From Silene latifolia (taxonomy: Eukaryota > Streptophyta > Magnoliopsida > Caryophyllales > Caryophyllaceae): a stretch of DNA of 64,000 nucleotides. Made by a program: the position numbers and the translations under genes. Location: NCBI RefSeq assembly GCF_048544455.1, contig NC_133532.1:87623156-87687155 (forward strand). The letters are read 5' to 3'. Below are positions 11,147 through 22,680 of the stretch, in pieces. Numbering within the stretch: the stretch's first letter is position 1; each line of letters opens with the position of its first letter. The notes under the pieces are model-generated. The model worked only from the letters and a program-made list of their open reading frames with translations. It searched no databases and was not told the DNA's origin.

Positions 11147-12658
11147 TGATGCGTGTCCTAAATATGTTGTTTTACGCCCTATTTTACACGCATTTCAGAG
11201 CTCATTTGTGTAGTTTATGCTACTATTTGCCCCATTTCGTCTACTTTCGTATTTTTATGTAATATTGCAGATTTATGCGGAAATGAGTAGAAATTGAGCT
11301 AAATCCGTCCCCGAGTACCTTGCATTGCATTTGACATGAAGTGTTTACTCAAGAAACGAACTTGGTGCACATTTCGAGGCCTGAAAGACAACTTTATGAA
11401 GAATTTAGAAGCGGACTACCAGCTACAGTGGTCGATCGACTGATGCCCATGGTCGATCGACCAGAGCACGACTTACAGAAGCTGCTGTTCAGTGCAGACC
11501 AGTCGATCGACTGCCTTGCATGGTCGATCGACCATCACACGAGCTGACGCGCAAATTAAAGAAATAGAACGAGAATTCCGAAGCCCATTGTATTTTTAGG
11601 TTTTAGAATAAAGTTACGTGTGTCTATCTATATAACGTAACTCTCTCTATTCTGGAATTCATTCAGTTTTTGAAGAAAATACCTAGGGTTTGATATTAAG
11701 TTTTGCATTAGGGGTTTACATTCATTCAATACAATTTACTTTTCGTTCGTGCTTTCCAATTCTCCTTACTTCCATTCGGTATTTTTCTGTTCTTTAGTTC
11801 AGTTTCGTTTCTTTGTTCGTTCATAGATTAGAAATTGCTAGAATAGTTTTCCCAAAGCCAATTATTGTTTTATGTTAATAATTTATTTAGCTATTTTAAT
11901 CATGAATTCGTTTGTTTTATTAGTCAATTTTATTGTTGTTATTATTTCCAGTATGAGTAGCTAGACCCCATGTTCTAGGATGTAGGGAATCTGTAGCGTA
12001 GGCGGCATTAGAATAGTATGACCTGAAATCGCGCCATGGTCGATCGACTGGGTTCCCTGGTCGATCGACTGGCCACGTGAGATTAGTTTCGTTTTAATTA
12101 ATTTAATTGCTATGTTTGACGAATCGAGTGCACGCGACTAGTTGAATGTTTAGGAATTGACCGACCCAATAAAGATCGAAAGATAGGGAAGGGAGATAGC
12201 CTACCTAATTAAGACGACTAGATTAATAAGATCGAAAGATGAGTTAATTTATACTTTTAAATCACTTTTCAGGACGAAAGTTAGCATTAGTGATAATAGG
12301 GACCTGTAGCGAGATCGAAAGATGCTACCTGTTAAGAATGGACCGAGAGGACTTCTTATTTTCCCGTCTCACGTGTTTGTTTTAGACCTACCTAGTATAC
12401 TGCCGCCGAAATTACAGTGAACCGACCATCTTAGTACCCTTTTTATATTTGATTTCATACATTTCTTTAGTTTTCTTTTAATTCCATTGCCATTAGTATA
12501 GACCAACTCAAAACAAACCCCCATACATTTGTGACTTTAGACTAAAATCAGACGACTAATAATTGCATCGCCTCTCTCTGGTTCGACCCTGACTGCCACT
12601 AGCTATAGTAGTAGTTTGGAACTATAAATATTATCTTTGGTACTCTACGACGGTATCA
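11147..12658 (+). repeat. Element B 5' LTR
   Basis: Starts TGATGCGTGTCC and ends CGACGGTATCA. A TATA-like TATATAA lies at 11629-11635. GTCGATCGAC pairs have centres 11435/11456, 11506/11527 and 12043/12064, each exactly 21 bp apart. Confidence 0.95.
11629..11635 (+). promoter_or_regulatory. Candidate TATA box in the element B 5' LTR
   Basis: TATATAA lies about 100 bp downstream of the second palindrome pair and is conserved in the 3' LTR and in the LTR of element A. It is the likely core promoter for the element transcript; no start site can be fixed from sequence. Confidence 0.5.
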
Positions 12659-12663
12659 AGTTT

Positions 12664-12681
12664 TGGCGCCGTTGCCGAGGA
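12664..12681 (+). promoter_or_regulatory. Element B primer-binding site (tRNA-Asp)
   Basis: TGGCGCCGTTGCCGAGGA differs at one base from the complement of the 3' end of plant tRNA-Asp and lies 5 bases after the LTR. Confidence 0.92.
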
Positions 12682-12785
12682 GGCAATTGTTTAAAATTTT
12701 TAGTTGTTTTATTTTAGTCTTTCTCTTAGTTTAAGGGACATCTGTTCCTTAAACTTTTCTCATATTCTACTTGTAGTTCCTTCTT

Positions 12786-15700
12786 ATGCGCAGGTCACAG
12801 GGTGGTGAATTACTACCGTTCAATCCTGAGATTGAGAAGACTTTGCGTGAGTTGAGATAATCATCTAGAGTATTGCCGACAGAGGAAGAGCTGAGTACTC
12901 TGTCCAGTTACTACGAGAACGCTTTATTTGAGGAGGATCCACCTTCATCTCCTATTTCTACTTCATCAGCTGAGACCGTCACATCTCCAGACATGGCTGA
13001 AGAAGCGAGTATAGCCAGTCACTCTGAGCCGACAGCTGAGAATCTCTATAAGGGATTCGCATTACCAGGGACGGATAGAAAATTTGAGCCAAACCATCTT
13101 ATATCAACTTGGTTGAGAGAAACCAATTCGGGGGAGCTGCAAATGAAGATGCAGCCAAACATATGGAGACATTCATTGATTATTGCTGTTCCATACCCCC
13201 ACCAACCGGTGTGACCCAAGACCAGGTGAAGGAGACTATGTTCATATTCTCTCTTCGTGATGCTGCAAGGGAGTGGTACCGAGACCTGGATCGAGCTGCT
13301 AACTGGATCACTGATTGGAAGTCGCTGGCCCTAGCATTCTACAAGAAATATTTCTCTGCCTCGAAGACAAATGCCATTAGAGCTCAGATCACGAGCTTTA
13401 AACAGGGTCCTGATGAGAATTTTCATGAGGCGTGGGTCCGTTTCAAGAAGATGGTGCGAACTATTCCGCACCATGGGTTCGAGAAATGGAGCCTATGCAA
13501 TCAATTTTATAATGGGCTTTATGATGATCAGAGGGCTATCCTGGATGCGGCAGCTAATGGCAGATTCCAGGAGAATGTTGGAGAGACTAAGGGGTGGAAA
13601 ATTATTGATGATTTGGCCACCCATAAAGCTGAGTATGGAAATTCCACGGGAAATCAAAGGAGGGCTGCTGAATCTCCTTCTGTAGCAATATTAGAGGCTC
13701 TTACGGCGAGATTTGATAAGTACGAGCTGGGAGGAACTTCGAAAGGAGGTATCTATCAAGTGAATGCTGTGTCAGACGGTCCTTTCGTCTGCAAAAGATG
13801 TGGAGCTGAGGGGCATGTTTCAGATTTTTGTCCTAATCCCTATGAGTCTTGTGCTGCTTTTCAACATTATAGGCAGACAAAAACTTATTTTGAGCCGAAT
13901 GTCCATCCAAACTTGAGGTGGAGTAGCCAAAATGTTCAAAATCCGACTCCACCCCCACAGCAGCAGCAGCAGAATTATGTGCTCCCTCATAAGCAGCAGC
14001 AGCCGTACCAAAAGCCTCCATATGTCCCGCAGCAGCAGCAGCAGTCCCAAGGCTCCGATTTTGCCGAATTGAAAAATTTCTTGTTGAAAGAGTCTCAAGC
14101 TAGAGAGGCCGCGATGAAAATGTTGGAGAGCCAAATTGCTCAATTGGCTAGCAAGAGTGCAACAAGAGCTCCGGGGCAATTACCGTCGCAGCCGGACCAA
14201 AAAGAGACCCTTAATGCCATTACTTTGAGGAGTGGGTCTACCCTTGATGGGCCCGCTATGGTCGAGGAAGCTACTGGAAAAGATGAGGCAGAACCAAGCA
14301 AGAAGAAGGCAGTGATGAACAGTGTCAAGAAAAAGACGTCTACCAGGTATATCAGTCGATCGATCGATACACCTTCGATCGATCGTAACGCTCAAAAAAC
14401 AGTTTCCGTCTGTAGAAGTCAGTCGATCGACTGACATACATGGTCGATCGACTGACAGCGCTGCTGATATTGAATCTTTTCGTCCTCCAATGCCAGATAA
14501 CTTGAGGGACCACTTGTTTCGGGGTACGACGACTCCGAAAATATTGAGGCAAGCCCCAAATGCTGATGGGTCAGTCCCGGTTCCAAAGTATGACCCGATG
14601 ACGATTATTGGCTCATTCTTGAGACGGTCTCAAGAAGGTTCAAGCTTCAACAAGGAGAAGGTAGTGGATTTTCAGCCTAAATCCACTGATGCCGGTGTGA
14701 GAGAATTAGAGGAGAGGGCCAAGTTACTTCTTACAGCCCCTTATCCGGAAAGATTGGTGCCGACAAAGGAACAGGTATCATTTAACAAATTTGAAAATGT
14801 TATTCGTAGCTTGAATGTCCAAGTTCCTTTTCTTGAATTAGTTAATCAAGTGCCTGCTTACATGAAATTTATGAAGCAACTTTTGTCTAAAAAGAAGTCA
14901 CTTGAAACTGTGCAATCTGTCGCACTAACTGAGGAGTCATGTTCTTATTTAACTCACACTGCACCTCATAAGCTAGAAGACCCGGGTAGTTTTTCAGTCC
15001 CATGTAGTATTGACACCTTTTCTATTGAGAAGGCATTATGTGACTTAGGAGCCAGTATTAGTGTCATGCCTTTAAGTCTTGCTAGGAAGTTGAAATTGAC
15101 TAGGTTTGCAGTTACCAACATGACAGTACAGATGGCTGATCGCTCTGCGGTCCAGCCTATAGGAGTCTTAGAGGACATTCCCGTGCAAATAGGAAAGTTC
15201 TTTTTCCCTGTTGACTTCGTTGTGTTAGACATGCCCGAGGATGCTCACATTCCTATCATTCTGGGTAGACCATTTCTGCACACTGCTGGTGCAGTTATAG
15301 ATGTTGGCTCAGGGACTTTGACCTTTAAGGTAGGGAAACATTCCATCGTCTTTGCCCAAACAGCTAAGAAGAAAGATCCCATGTGGCCAGTAACTTGTAA
15401 TACGGTTTCTGAAAAGAAATCCTATTTTGTGCTTTCTGACATGCCTGCCTCTATGCCTATTCCTGTTGTGACACCTCTACCCCAGATTGGGAGCGAATTG
15501 GAGGAAGATTCTTCTGTTTTAGATATTGCAGGAAATGGTTTGGGGAAGGAAGAGCCGCATGTTGCTCCAGCTGTGAAGGAGCCAATCGCTCAAAGAGGCG
15601 GTTTAGGATGTCTTAGCTATGGCACAGATGAGGAGCCTGATGAGGAGCCAGTCAAAGTGATGGAATCCGACTTGGATTTTGACGAGTCAGATGAAGTCAT

Positions 15701-15947
15701 TGATTGGGGAGATGTTGAAGCTGTTGATCCGTTGAGTTCTGCGGATGTTGAAGTTGATAGGAGTGAAGCTGAGGAGATGAGCACTGTAGAGGCTACTTCT
15801 TGTAGCCAGAAGCCGAGCAAGTGGGCCATTCCGTGGCCATTCTTGATCAACTATTTGTTGATTAAGACTTTACAAAACATTTTATTGCTTTTAGACTTTT
15901 TATTGCTTTTAAGTGCGCGAGACTTCGCATTTTATAAGTTTGCTTAG
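12786..15947 (+). pseudogene. gag-pro: Element B gag-pro polyprotein, nearly full length with few lesions
   Basis: The ATG at 12786 starts MRRSQGGELLPFNPEIEKT. A TAA interrupts at 12858-12860, a 1-base frame change falls near 13087, and another falls near 14380-14430 inside the palindrome array. The Gag core (MFIFSLRDAAREWYRDLD, FYKKYFSASKT) is at about 13240-13560. The zinc knuckle CKRCGAEGHVSDFC is at about 13790-13831. A glutamine-rich linker runs from about 13955 to 14050. Protease CDLGASISVMPL is at about 15037-15072 and IILGRPFLHTAG at about 15254-15290. An acidic region follows, then a hydrophobic C-terminus after WAIPWPFLI. Gag would package the RNA and protease would process the polyprotein. 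The protease is the last enzyme; the usual RT is missing. Confidence 0.9.
14354..14456 (+). repeat. TCGATCGA array inside the element B coding linker
   Basis: Overlapping TCGATCGA units have centres 14359 and 14363, then 14378 and 14382 (19 bp apart), and GTCGATCGAC units have centres 14426 and 14447 (21 bp). The array lies in the gag-pro linker, at the same place as in element A, and contains the frame change that breaks this copy. Confidence 0.9.
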
Positions 15948-18053
15948 GATTTTAAACACTTTAGACTGTTACTTTGGGTTTTGCGCAATTTTGGGCGCGT
16001 TATTATGTGTATTTGCAGGTTTATAGACCATGTTGGGTCAATTTATTGAGCTAATTCGAAGAAAATCAGAACTTACAGCAGGTTTTCCAGTCGATCGACT
16101 GCCTCATATGGTCGATCGACTGAGCTGCGAATTCCAGGAGCTTCTATTCCTGTTCACTCTGTTCGATCGACTGGGTGCTGTGGTCGATCGACCATGTTCG
16201 CTGCTGTACCTGTTTTCGATCATTCCCCTGCTGTGTTTGGTCGATTTGCGGAATTTAGGGAGTCTTCTCTCCACTTTATTCTCCGACTCATTTCTGTTTT
16301 CTTCCGTTTCTTTATTTTACTCATAATTTTGCGTCTAATAAATTGTTCTCTCGGATTTACGCACGGTACTTTTGTGTCTTTTCAGGTACCTATGGTAGCA
16401 CTGCTGGCTACTAAAACCTCCTAGCTCACGCTGGTTTGGGGAGGTTTCCTTTTGCTGCGCTTAAAGTCTTGTGAGTTTCCGAGTTTAACTTCATGTCTTA
16501 TTTAGTTACTTATCGCAAAAATCCCACTTCCCTTTTGCTTCTTTATACATGATTTTGCACAATGAGGACATTGTGTGATTTGGTTTGGGGAAGGGTTTTG
16601 CGTTGCATTCACATGTTTTATCACATTTTAGTTTGCATTGTTTTATTTCATTTCCTATATATATACAAAAATTCAAAAAAAAATCAAAAATTTCAAAAAT
16701 TCAAAAAATTTCACGTTTATTTTAGCATATAGGTCGAGTCGGAACGGTAGTATTTCAATGATGACATTGCATTTTCAGCTGTTTATGCCTAAGCCGTGCT
16801 TAAGTGACATGTTATTAGTAGAATCATATATGCATAGTCTACGAGTTTTCGTTAAATTTCTTGCTGGACTTGAGACTTGACTTAGATTTTTGGCAAACTA
16901 CATCATTTTCTGAGGTTTAGAGCCTATAACTGGTGTCATTCATGACCGGTTTATCTAGGATTGTGAGTAGTTACTCCTTGTAAGACATGTTACTTAAATG
17001 TGCAATAATATGAACTTAATCTGCTTAATACCAGTATGCATTCGGTTTGTGGTTTGTTGACACATGTGGAAGAGGTTTCCTTTATTCATTTTGCCCATAA
17101 GCTCCACACTGCCAAAAATAGCCTTTTTGTCCCGTTAACTACATCTTACACTTAGCCTGCCTTTGTCAAGCTAGTAGTTTATGTTCTTGGGATTGTTACT
17201 ACGTTTTTGGTGGCATATGCTCATTTTGAGATGATGTTGGGAAGAGAAAAAAAAAGGAAAGAATGAAGGAGGAAAAAGAAATAGAATTGAAAAAAAAAGA
17301 GAGATGAGTGGTGTACTGTAGAGGGCGGTCGATCGACTGGCCATCTTGGTCGATCGACTGAAGCCCGAGAAAAGAAAATTCGAAAATCACATGGTTGGAG
17401 TTTTGATTAGTTGGTGATTTTATTTCCATGCCTTATTATCATCATTTGGGGAATTACAATTATATCGGAGATTGTGGGATTTGTGCTTCTAATTTGCACC
17501 GTTTCGATTGAAATTTTGAGCAAGAAGTTGGGATGTTGTTATTAATTTGGTTCCCTTAGTTACTAGCTTGGCTTTTAACTATGTTTTTATCCAAATTTAC
17601 TTTAGCCTCTTCTTGCCCATACCTCACATATCCATATTTACCTCGGCATGTGTCATGGTCATTTGTTTGGTTGGAATGCATATGTATGGTTGTAGAGATC
17701 ATTTTCATATTAGATTGCAGGCATGTTCTTATAGGTCGTAGTTAGGTGAGAGTCATTACAAAATTACTTCTTTCTATCTTTTACATATACTCACCTGTAT
17801 TCATTGTGTGATTTGAGCGACCCGTGAGAGTCCGAATTGATAAGTCTCTATAGTTGACGGTTCAGCAGTTTTTTAACGACTACATAACTCGTTTGCATGA
17901 TTCATATTACTAATTGATTGTTGATTTCTAGCATTAAATTAGTTTAGGCTTTACATGTTGCATTTCGCTCTGAGATTGAACTCGTTCTATTAGGTTTTAG
18001 GATCGAGTCTAGTTCTTGCTTGGGGACAAGCAAGGGTTTGGTTTGGGGAAGTT
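15948..18053 (+). other. Element B 3' non-coding region with palindrome pairs and polypurine tract
   Basis: There is no RT, integrase or ORF1-like gene in these 2.1 kb; short frames are AT-rich noise. GTCGATCGAC pairs (the first unit of the second pair is TTCGATCGAC) have centres 16094/16115, 16166/16187 and 17332/17353, all 21 bp apart. The polypurine tract GGTTTGGGGAAG ends just before the 3' LTR at 18054. Confidence 0.85.
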
Positions 18054-19565
18054 TGATGCGTGTCCTAAATATGTTGTTTTACGCCTTATTTTACACGCAT
18101 TTCAGAGCTCATTTGTGTAGTTTATGCTACTATTTGCCCCATTTCGTCTACTTTCGTATTTTTATGTAATATTGCAGATTTATGCGGAAATGAGTAGAAA
18201 TTGAGCTAAATCCGTCCCCGAGTACCTTGCATTGCATTTGACATGAAGTGTTTACTCAAGAAACGAACTTGGTGCACATTTCGAGGCCTGAAAGACAACT
18301 TTATGAAGAATTTAGAAGCGGACTACCAGCTACAATGGTCGATCGACTGATGCCCATGGTCGATCGACCAGAGCACGACTTACAGAAGCTGATGTTCAGT
18401 GCAGACCAGTCGATCGACTGCCTTACATGGTCGATCGACCATCACACGAGCTGACGCGCAAATTAAAGAAATAGAACGAGAATTCCGAAGCCCATTGTAT
18501 TTTTAGGTTTAAGACTAAAGTTACTTGTGTCTATCTATATAACGTAACTCTCTCTATTCTGGAATTCATTCAGTTTTTGAAGAAAATACCTAGGGTTTGA
18601 TATTAAGTTTTGCATTAGGGGTTTACATTCATTCAATACAATTTACTTTTCGTTCGTGCTTTCCGATTCTCCTTACTTCCATTCGGCATTTTTCTGTTCT
18701 TTAGTTCAGTTTCGTTACTTTGTTCGTTCGTAGAATAGAAATTGCTAGAATAGTTTTCCCAAAGCCAATTATTGTTTTATGTTAATCATTTATTTAGCTA
18801 TTTTAATCATGAATTCGTTTGTTTTATTAGTCAATTTTATTGTTGTTATTATTTCCAGTATGAGTAGCTAGACCCCATGTGCTAGGATGTAGGGAATCTG
18901 TAGCGTAGGCGGCATTAGAATAGTATGACCTGAAATCGCGCCATGGTCGATCGACTGGGTTCCCTGGTCGATCGACTGGCCACGTGAGATTAGTTTCGTT
19001 TTAATTAATTTAATTGCTATGTTTGACGAATCGAGTGCACGCGACTAGTTGAATGTTTAGGAATTGACCGACCCAATAAAGATCGAAAGATAGGGAAGGG
19101 AGATAGCCTACCTAATTAAGACGACTAGATTAAAAAGATCGAAAGATGAGTTAATTTAGACTTTTAAATCACTTTTCAGGATAAAATTTAGCGTTAGTGA
19201 TATTAGGGACCTGTAGCGAGATTGAAAGATGCTACCTGTTAAGAATGGACTGAGAGGACTTCTTATTTTCCCGTCTCACGTGTTTGTTTTTGACCTACCT
19301 AGTATACAGCCACCGAAACTACAGTGAACCGACCATCTTAGTACCCTTTTTATATTTGATTTCATACATTTCTTTAGTTTTCTTTTAATTCCATTGCCAT
19401 TAGTATAGACCAACTCAAAAAAAACCCCCATACATTTGTGACTTTAGACTAAAATCAGACGACTAATAATTGCATCGCCTCTCTTTGGTTCGACCCTGAC
19501 TGCCCCTAGCTATAGTAGTAGTTTGGAACTATAAATATTATCTTTGGTACTCTACGACGGTATCA
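18054..19565 (+). repeat. Element B 3' LTR
   Basis: 1512 bp, the same length and termini as the 5' LTR, with the same three palindrome pairs. It is followed by the CAGGG target duplication at 19566-19570. Confidence 0.95.
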
Positions 19566-19570
19566 CAGGG

Positions 19571-20100
19571 TGTTCCACATCATTTATTTTCATGGCACTC
19601 ACGTCGGTATTGCGGTTACCCGTTTGATGGTTGATGTACTTTGTGGCTTTCATTTCCTTCCTCACGCTGTCAAGAGTATGGGTGGTCCTTTTTCCTACAC
19701 CTAGCCGCTCCGCAAAGACATCACTAGATAGGTGAAAGGAGGTGTTCTTAGATCGAAAGCTCACGGTGTGGTCTTTTGGATTGTAGAGGAAACAGCTCAA
19801 AAATTCAAAGGTAAGGGTGCGGTAGCTTATTTCCGCTAAGTTGTACAATCTCTTCATTCTAAGTACGCTAAAGATGTCATGCACTTGCACCTCTATCCCC
19901 AAGGCCTCTAAGGCACTCTCCGACACACACCTAGTGGCGCCCATACGTCTCTCGGTGAGGGCTAAGAAGGTATTCCTATGGGTTTCACTCTCAAACTCTA
20001 ACCCCGGGTATCCTAGATGGGTAAAGGTGGGTGGTGCCTCTGGTTCGGGTTGGGGTTGACAGTTGTTTCTCCCATGGTTGCTCCTCGTGTTCCTTGACAT
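19571..20100 (-). pseudogene. Element F ORF1-like gene, N-terminal part
   Basis: The start at 20100 encodes MSRNTRSNHGRNN, a basic N-terminus. A globular region follows with motifs shared with the genes of elements G and E: YPGLEFESETHRNTF, then TRCV, LEALGI, LTFEFLSCF, VSFR and FAERLGV. The frame runs without a stop to the CAGGG duplication, where element B has inserted, and resumes at 11146. Homology places it in the Athila ORF1-like group, a plant retrotransposon protein of unknown function. In F it takes the position next to the leader where gag normally lies. Confidence 0.72.
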
Positions 20101-21901
20101 GCTACAAGAAAATCACACGCAAGACATAGAACGAAAGATGAGACTTGTGACTAACTTTGAAAGTAGATAAAATTCTCCCCCAATTCCCAAACTTAATACT
20201 TGACCAAGTAGTGAGCATCAAAATGAAGTTTTTGACATAATGAGTGTTAAATTTTGAGAAATTCATTTACATTTTTAAGATGAAACTTTCTTGATTTACC
20301 TCATAGTGTAATAATAAGAACCATCAAATTCTTAACTTATTAACACTTCTCAAACCATTTTCAAGATAAAAATCAAAGTTGTTCATGGATACTTAGGAAG
20401 TTTTCAAGAATTTCACCCCATTTTCAAGATGGAAGAATTTCATTTTTGAGACCACATACCGTATTACCAATTAGAATGGTAGTCTTATAAGGAAATTAAA
20501 CCAACTTTTACTCAAGGAAATTAAAAATTTGGGCATGACTCGTCTAAAATTAGAAAATTTACGACGAAATTTTAAGGCGAAATTTTCACATATTAAACAA
20601 AATCCATCCATAACAACCAAGGTTAAGCCTTTATTGTCCAATTATACACAACAACAATCACCAAAATCCACATATAAATTCATCATCAAAATTTTGTTTG
20701 CCTTGGTGATGACCAACAATTTTGACACAAAATTTGATTTTTTTTTTTTTGCAACAACCATAATGTAGAAAGCCATTTATTACTATGAAGCCATTTATTA
20801 CTATGAATTAAGTAAAAGTATAAAATTAATTAACACACCTCAAGCACATTAGTGTAGATCTAATAAATTTAAGATGAAGGAATAAGAAGGAGAATGGTCT
20901 ACTTAAATTGCAAATTAGGAGAGATTTGAGACGGAAACTTGAGTGGAAAACTTAGCCCAAGTAGCAAATCACAAAAATGGAGTTTTGGAATTATTTTTAG
21001 AGACATTTTGGTGTTGTTAGAATGGGGTGAAAATGAGATATGAAGAAGATAAGGAATGAGGAAAAAGGAAATCAAACCCGTGTAAATCCCATCCCAGCTC
21101 CACTCGGTCGAGTGGCGAGTTCACTCGGTCGAGTGAACTTCTCACTCAGTCGAGTGGCCGAGTTCACTCGGTCGAGTGGCCGAGTTCACTCGGTCGAGTG
21201 CCCTATTTTCCAGGATGTTTCCATCTTCAAGAAAATGGTCCACTCGGTCGAGTGTCAGAGCCCACTCGGTCGAGTGAGAGGTTACTCGGTCGGGTACAAA
21301 CTCGTACTCGGTAGAGTGGTTGCTTATGGTTAGAAATTTCGAGTCGAATGAGAACGATGAAATCCCTGCAACACAAAGAGAAGGTTCGGGGGTCCACCGG
21401 CTTCCGGTGACTCACCCGAGTTAGCTCATACGTCATCCTATTTTGCCGTCTTTGTACATTATTGAAGTACTAATAACTACTCTACCAACATAACTCACTA
21501 ATCATATATAACAAATACACTAACATGCATTCATTTAACACTCGGTGCAAAATTTAAAAGGCAATGTCATCATTCGGATACCAACATATACTACTATTTC
21601 TAAGCATACTACTCCTGACAACCTATCATTCAACTTCCACACTTTCGTGTATCATGGCAAGTACTATATCATACAAGAACTTAATGTAAATCACACATTC
21701 ATGCAATCATGCCACCATACAACTTCCACATAACATCACCCATGCTTCTAACCATCCACGTAGTGACCAACCGAGACAATAGGCACTAGTTTTGATATGA
21801 GGGCTCCCACTCATCCAAAACTGATCTCCTATCGTACTCAAGCCGGGTTCATTTTATTAGACACACCTAGGTTCATTTTGGTTCTTGGTTTAGGTTCCAA
21901 A
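20101..21901 (-). other. Element F 5' leader
   Basis: This AT-rich leader of about 1.8 kb between primer site and ORF1-like gene has no gag. It contains a short T-run near 20739 and the palindrome array described separately. Confidence 0.6.
21101..21320. repeat. CACTCGGTCGAGTG array in the element F leader
   Basis: Centres fall at 21107, 21128, 21149, 21171 and 21193, with distances 21, 21, 22 and 22. Further degenerate units follow at about 21240-21320 (CACTCGGTCGAGTG twice, then ACTCGGTCGGGT and ACTCGGTAGAGT). Confidence 0.92.
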
Positions 21902-21919
21902 ATCGTCGCTCTGATACCA
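21902..21919 (-). promoter_or_regulatory. Element F primer-binding site (initiator tRNA-Met type)
   Basis: On the minus strand TGGTATCAGAGC, the complement of the last 12 bases of plant initiator tRNA-Met, lies 3 bases from the LTR. The same 12 bases plus GACGAT occur in H and G. Confidence 0.85.
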
Positions 21920-22357
21920 CTTTCTAACACCCCCTTCTTACCCGGCCAAGGTAATTGGGGGATGTTACCTTCTCGGTATCCCGAGGCGGTGAATTGGAGT
22001 TAAAATAAAGAAACATTTATTATAAATGATAAGTTTAGTGATTACAAACCATAAACTAATGAATAAAATACAACTCATGGCTACTATACTCATCTAACAA
22101 GCGATACTCATCTCGTGACTCATCAAGCTCATCCCGTTTCCCGCGTACTATCCAACAATTTGTACCTAACCTGCTCCCCATATGACCAAAGGACATCATA
22201 TGGATCAACACAGGCCACCCCAAAAGAAACAGGTGACAAATACACAGACACAACAAACGTCAGTTTCAATGGCCAAATAACAGACGACACAACTAAAGTG
22301 TGAACATGCAATATGACTACTAATGTGAATGACATAATACTAAATGACCACCACCAC

Positions 22358-22475
22358 GGTACCGGGACACGCCCAGACATACTGACAACCACACTGGTAC
22401 CGGGATACACCCAAACATACTGATAACCACAAATAGGTACCGGGACACGCCCAGACGTACCGGGTCTAGAAACCA
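22358..22475. repeat. Three tandem copies of a 38-40 bp unit in the element F LTR
   Basis: Units begin GGTACCGGGA at 22358, 22396 and 22436. Each carries an ACACGCCCAGAC-type segment; the third is cut short and followed by TACCGGGTC. Confidence 0.85.
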
Positions 22476-22619
22476 ACCGGATTCCCTGCCAGACGTCGTG
22501 TCTCAACCACACGAGTCCCTCCGTAACTCAAGCCATTAATGTGCACATCCCTCTTGGAGTGGGAAGCTCCAAGAGGCGACTTAAGCGTAAGACGATCTCC
22601 CAACCATCTAAAGTCTCCA

Positions 22620-22680
22620 ACACAACAACAACAACAACTACAACGACAACGACAACAATAACAACAACAACAACAACAAT
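22620..22680. repeat. CAA-rich microsatellite
   Basis: Imperfect CAA repeat with CGA and CTA interruptions. Confidence 0.9.

Larger units (their letters stand above)
11147..19565 (+). mobile_element. Element B: complete Athila-type gypsy element carrying Gag-protease only
   Basis: The element is 8419 bp with two LTRs of exactly 1512 bp, a tRNA-Asp primer site, one gag-pro region, about 2.1 kb of non-coding DNA and a polypurine tract. CAGGG duplications flank it. No RT, RNase H or integrase is encoded anywhere inside, and the internal region shows no scar from a recent pol deletion. It is therefore a non-autonomous Gag-protease element that would need RT and integrase from elsewhere. The LTRs differ only at scattered positions, so insertion is fairly recent. 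It disrupts the ORF1-like gene of element F. Confidence 0.93.
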
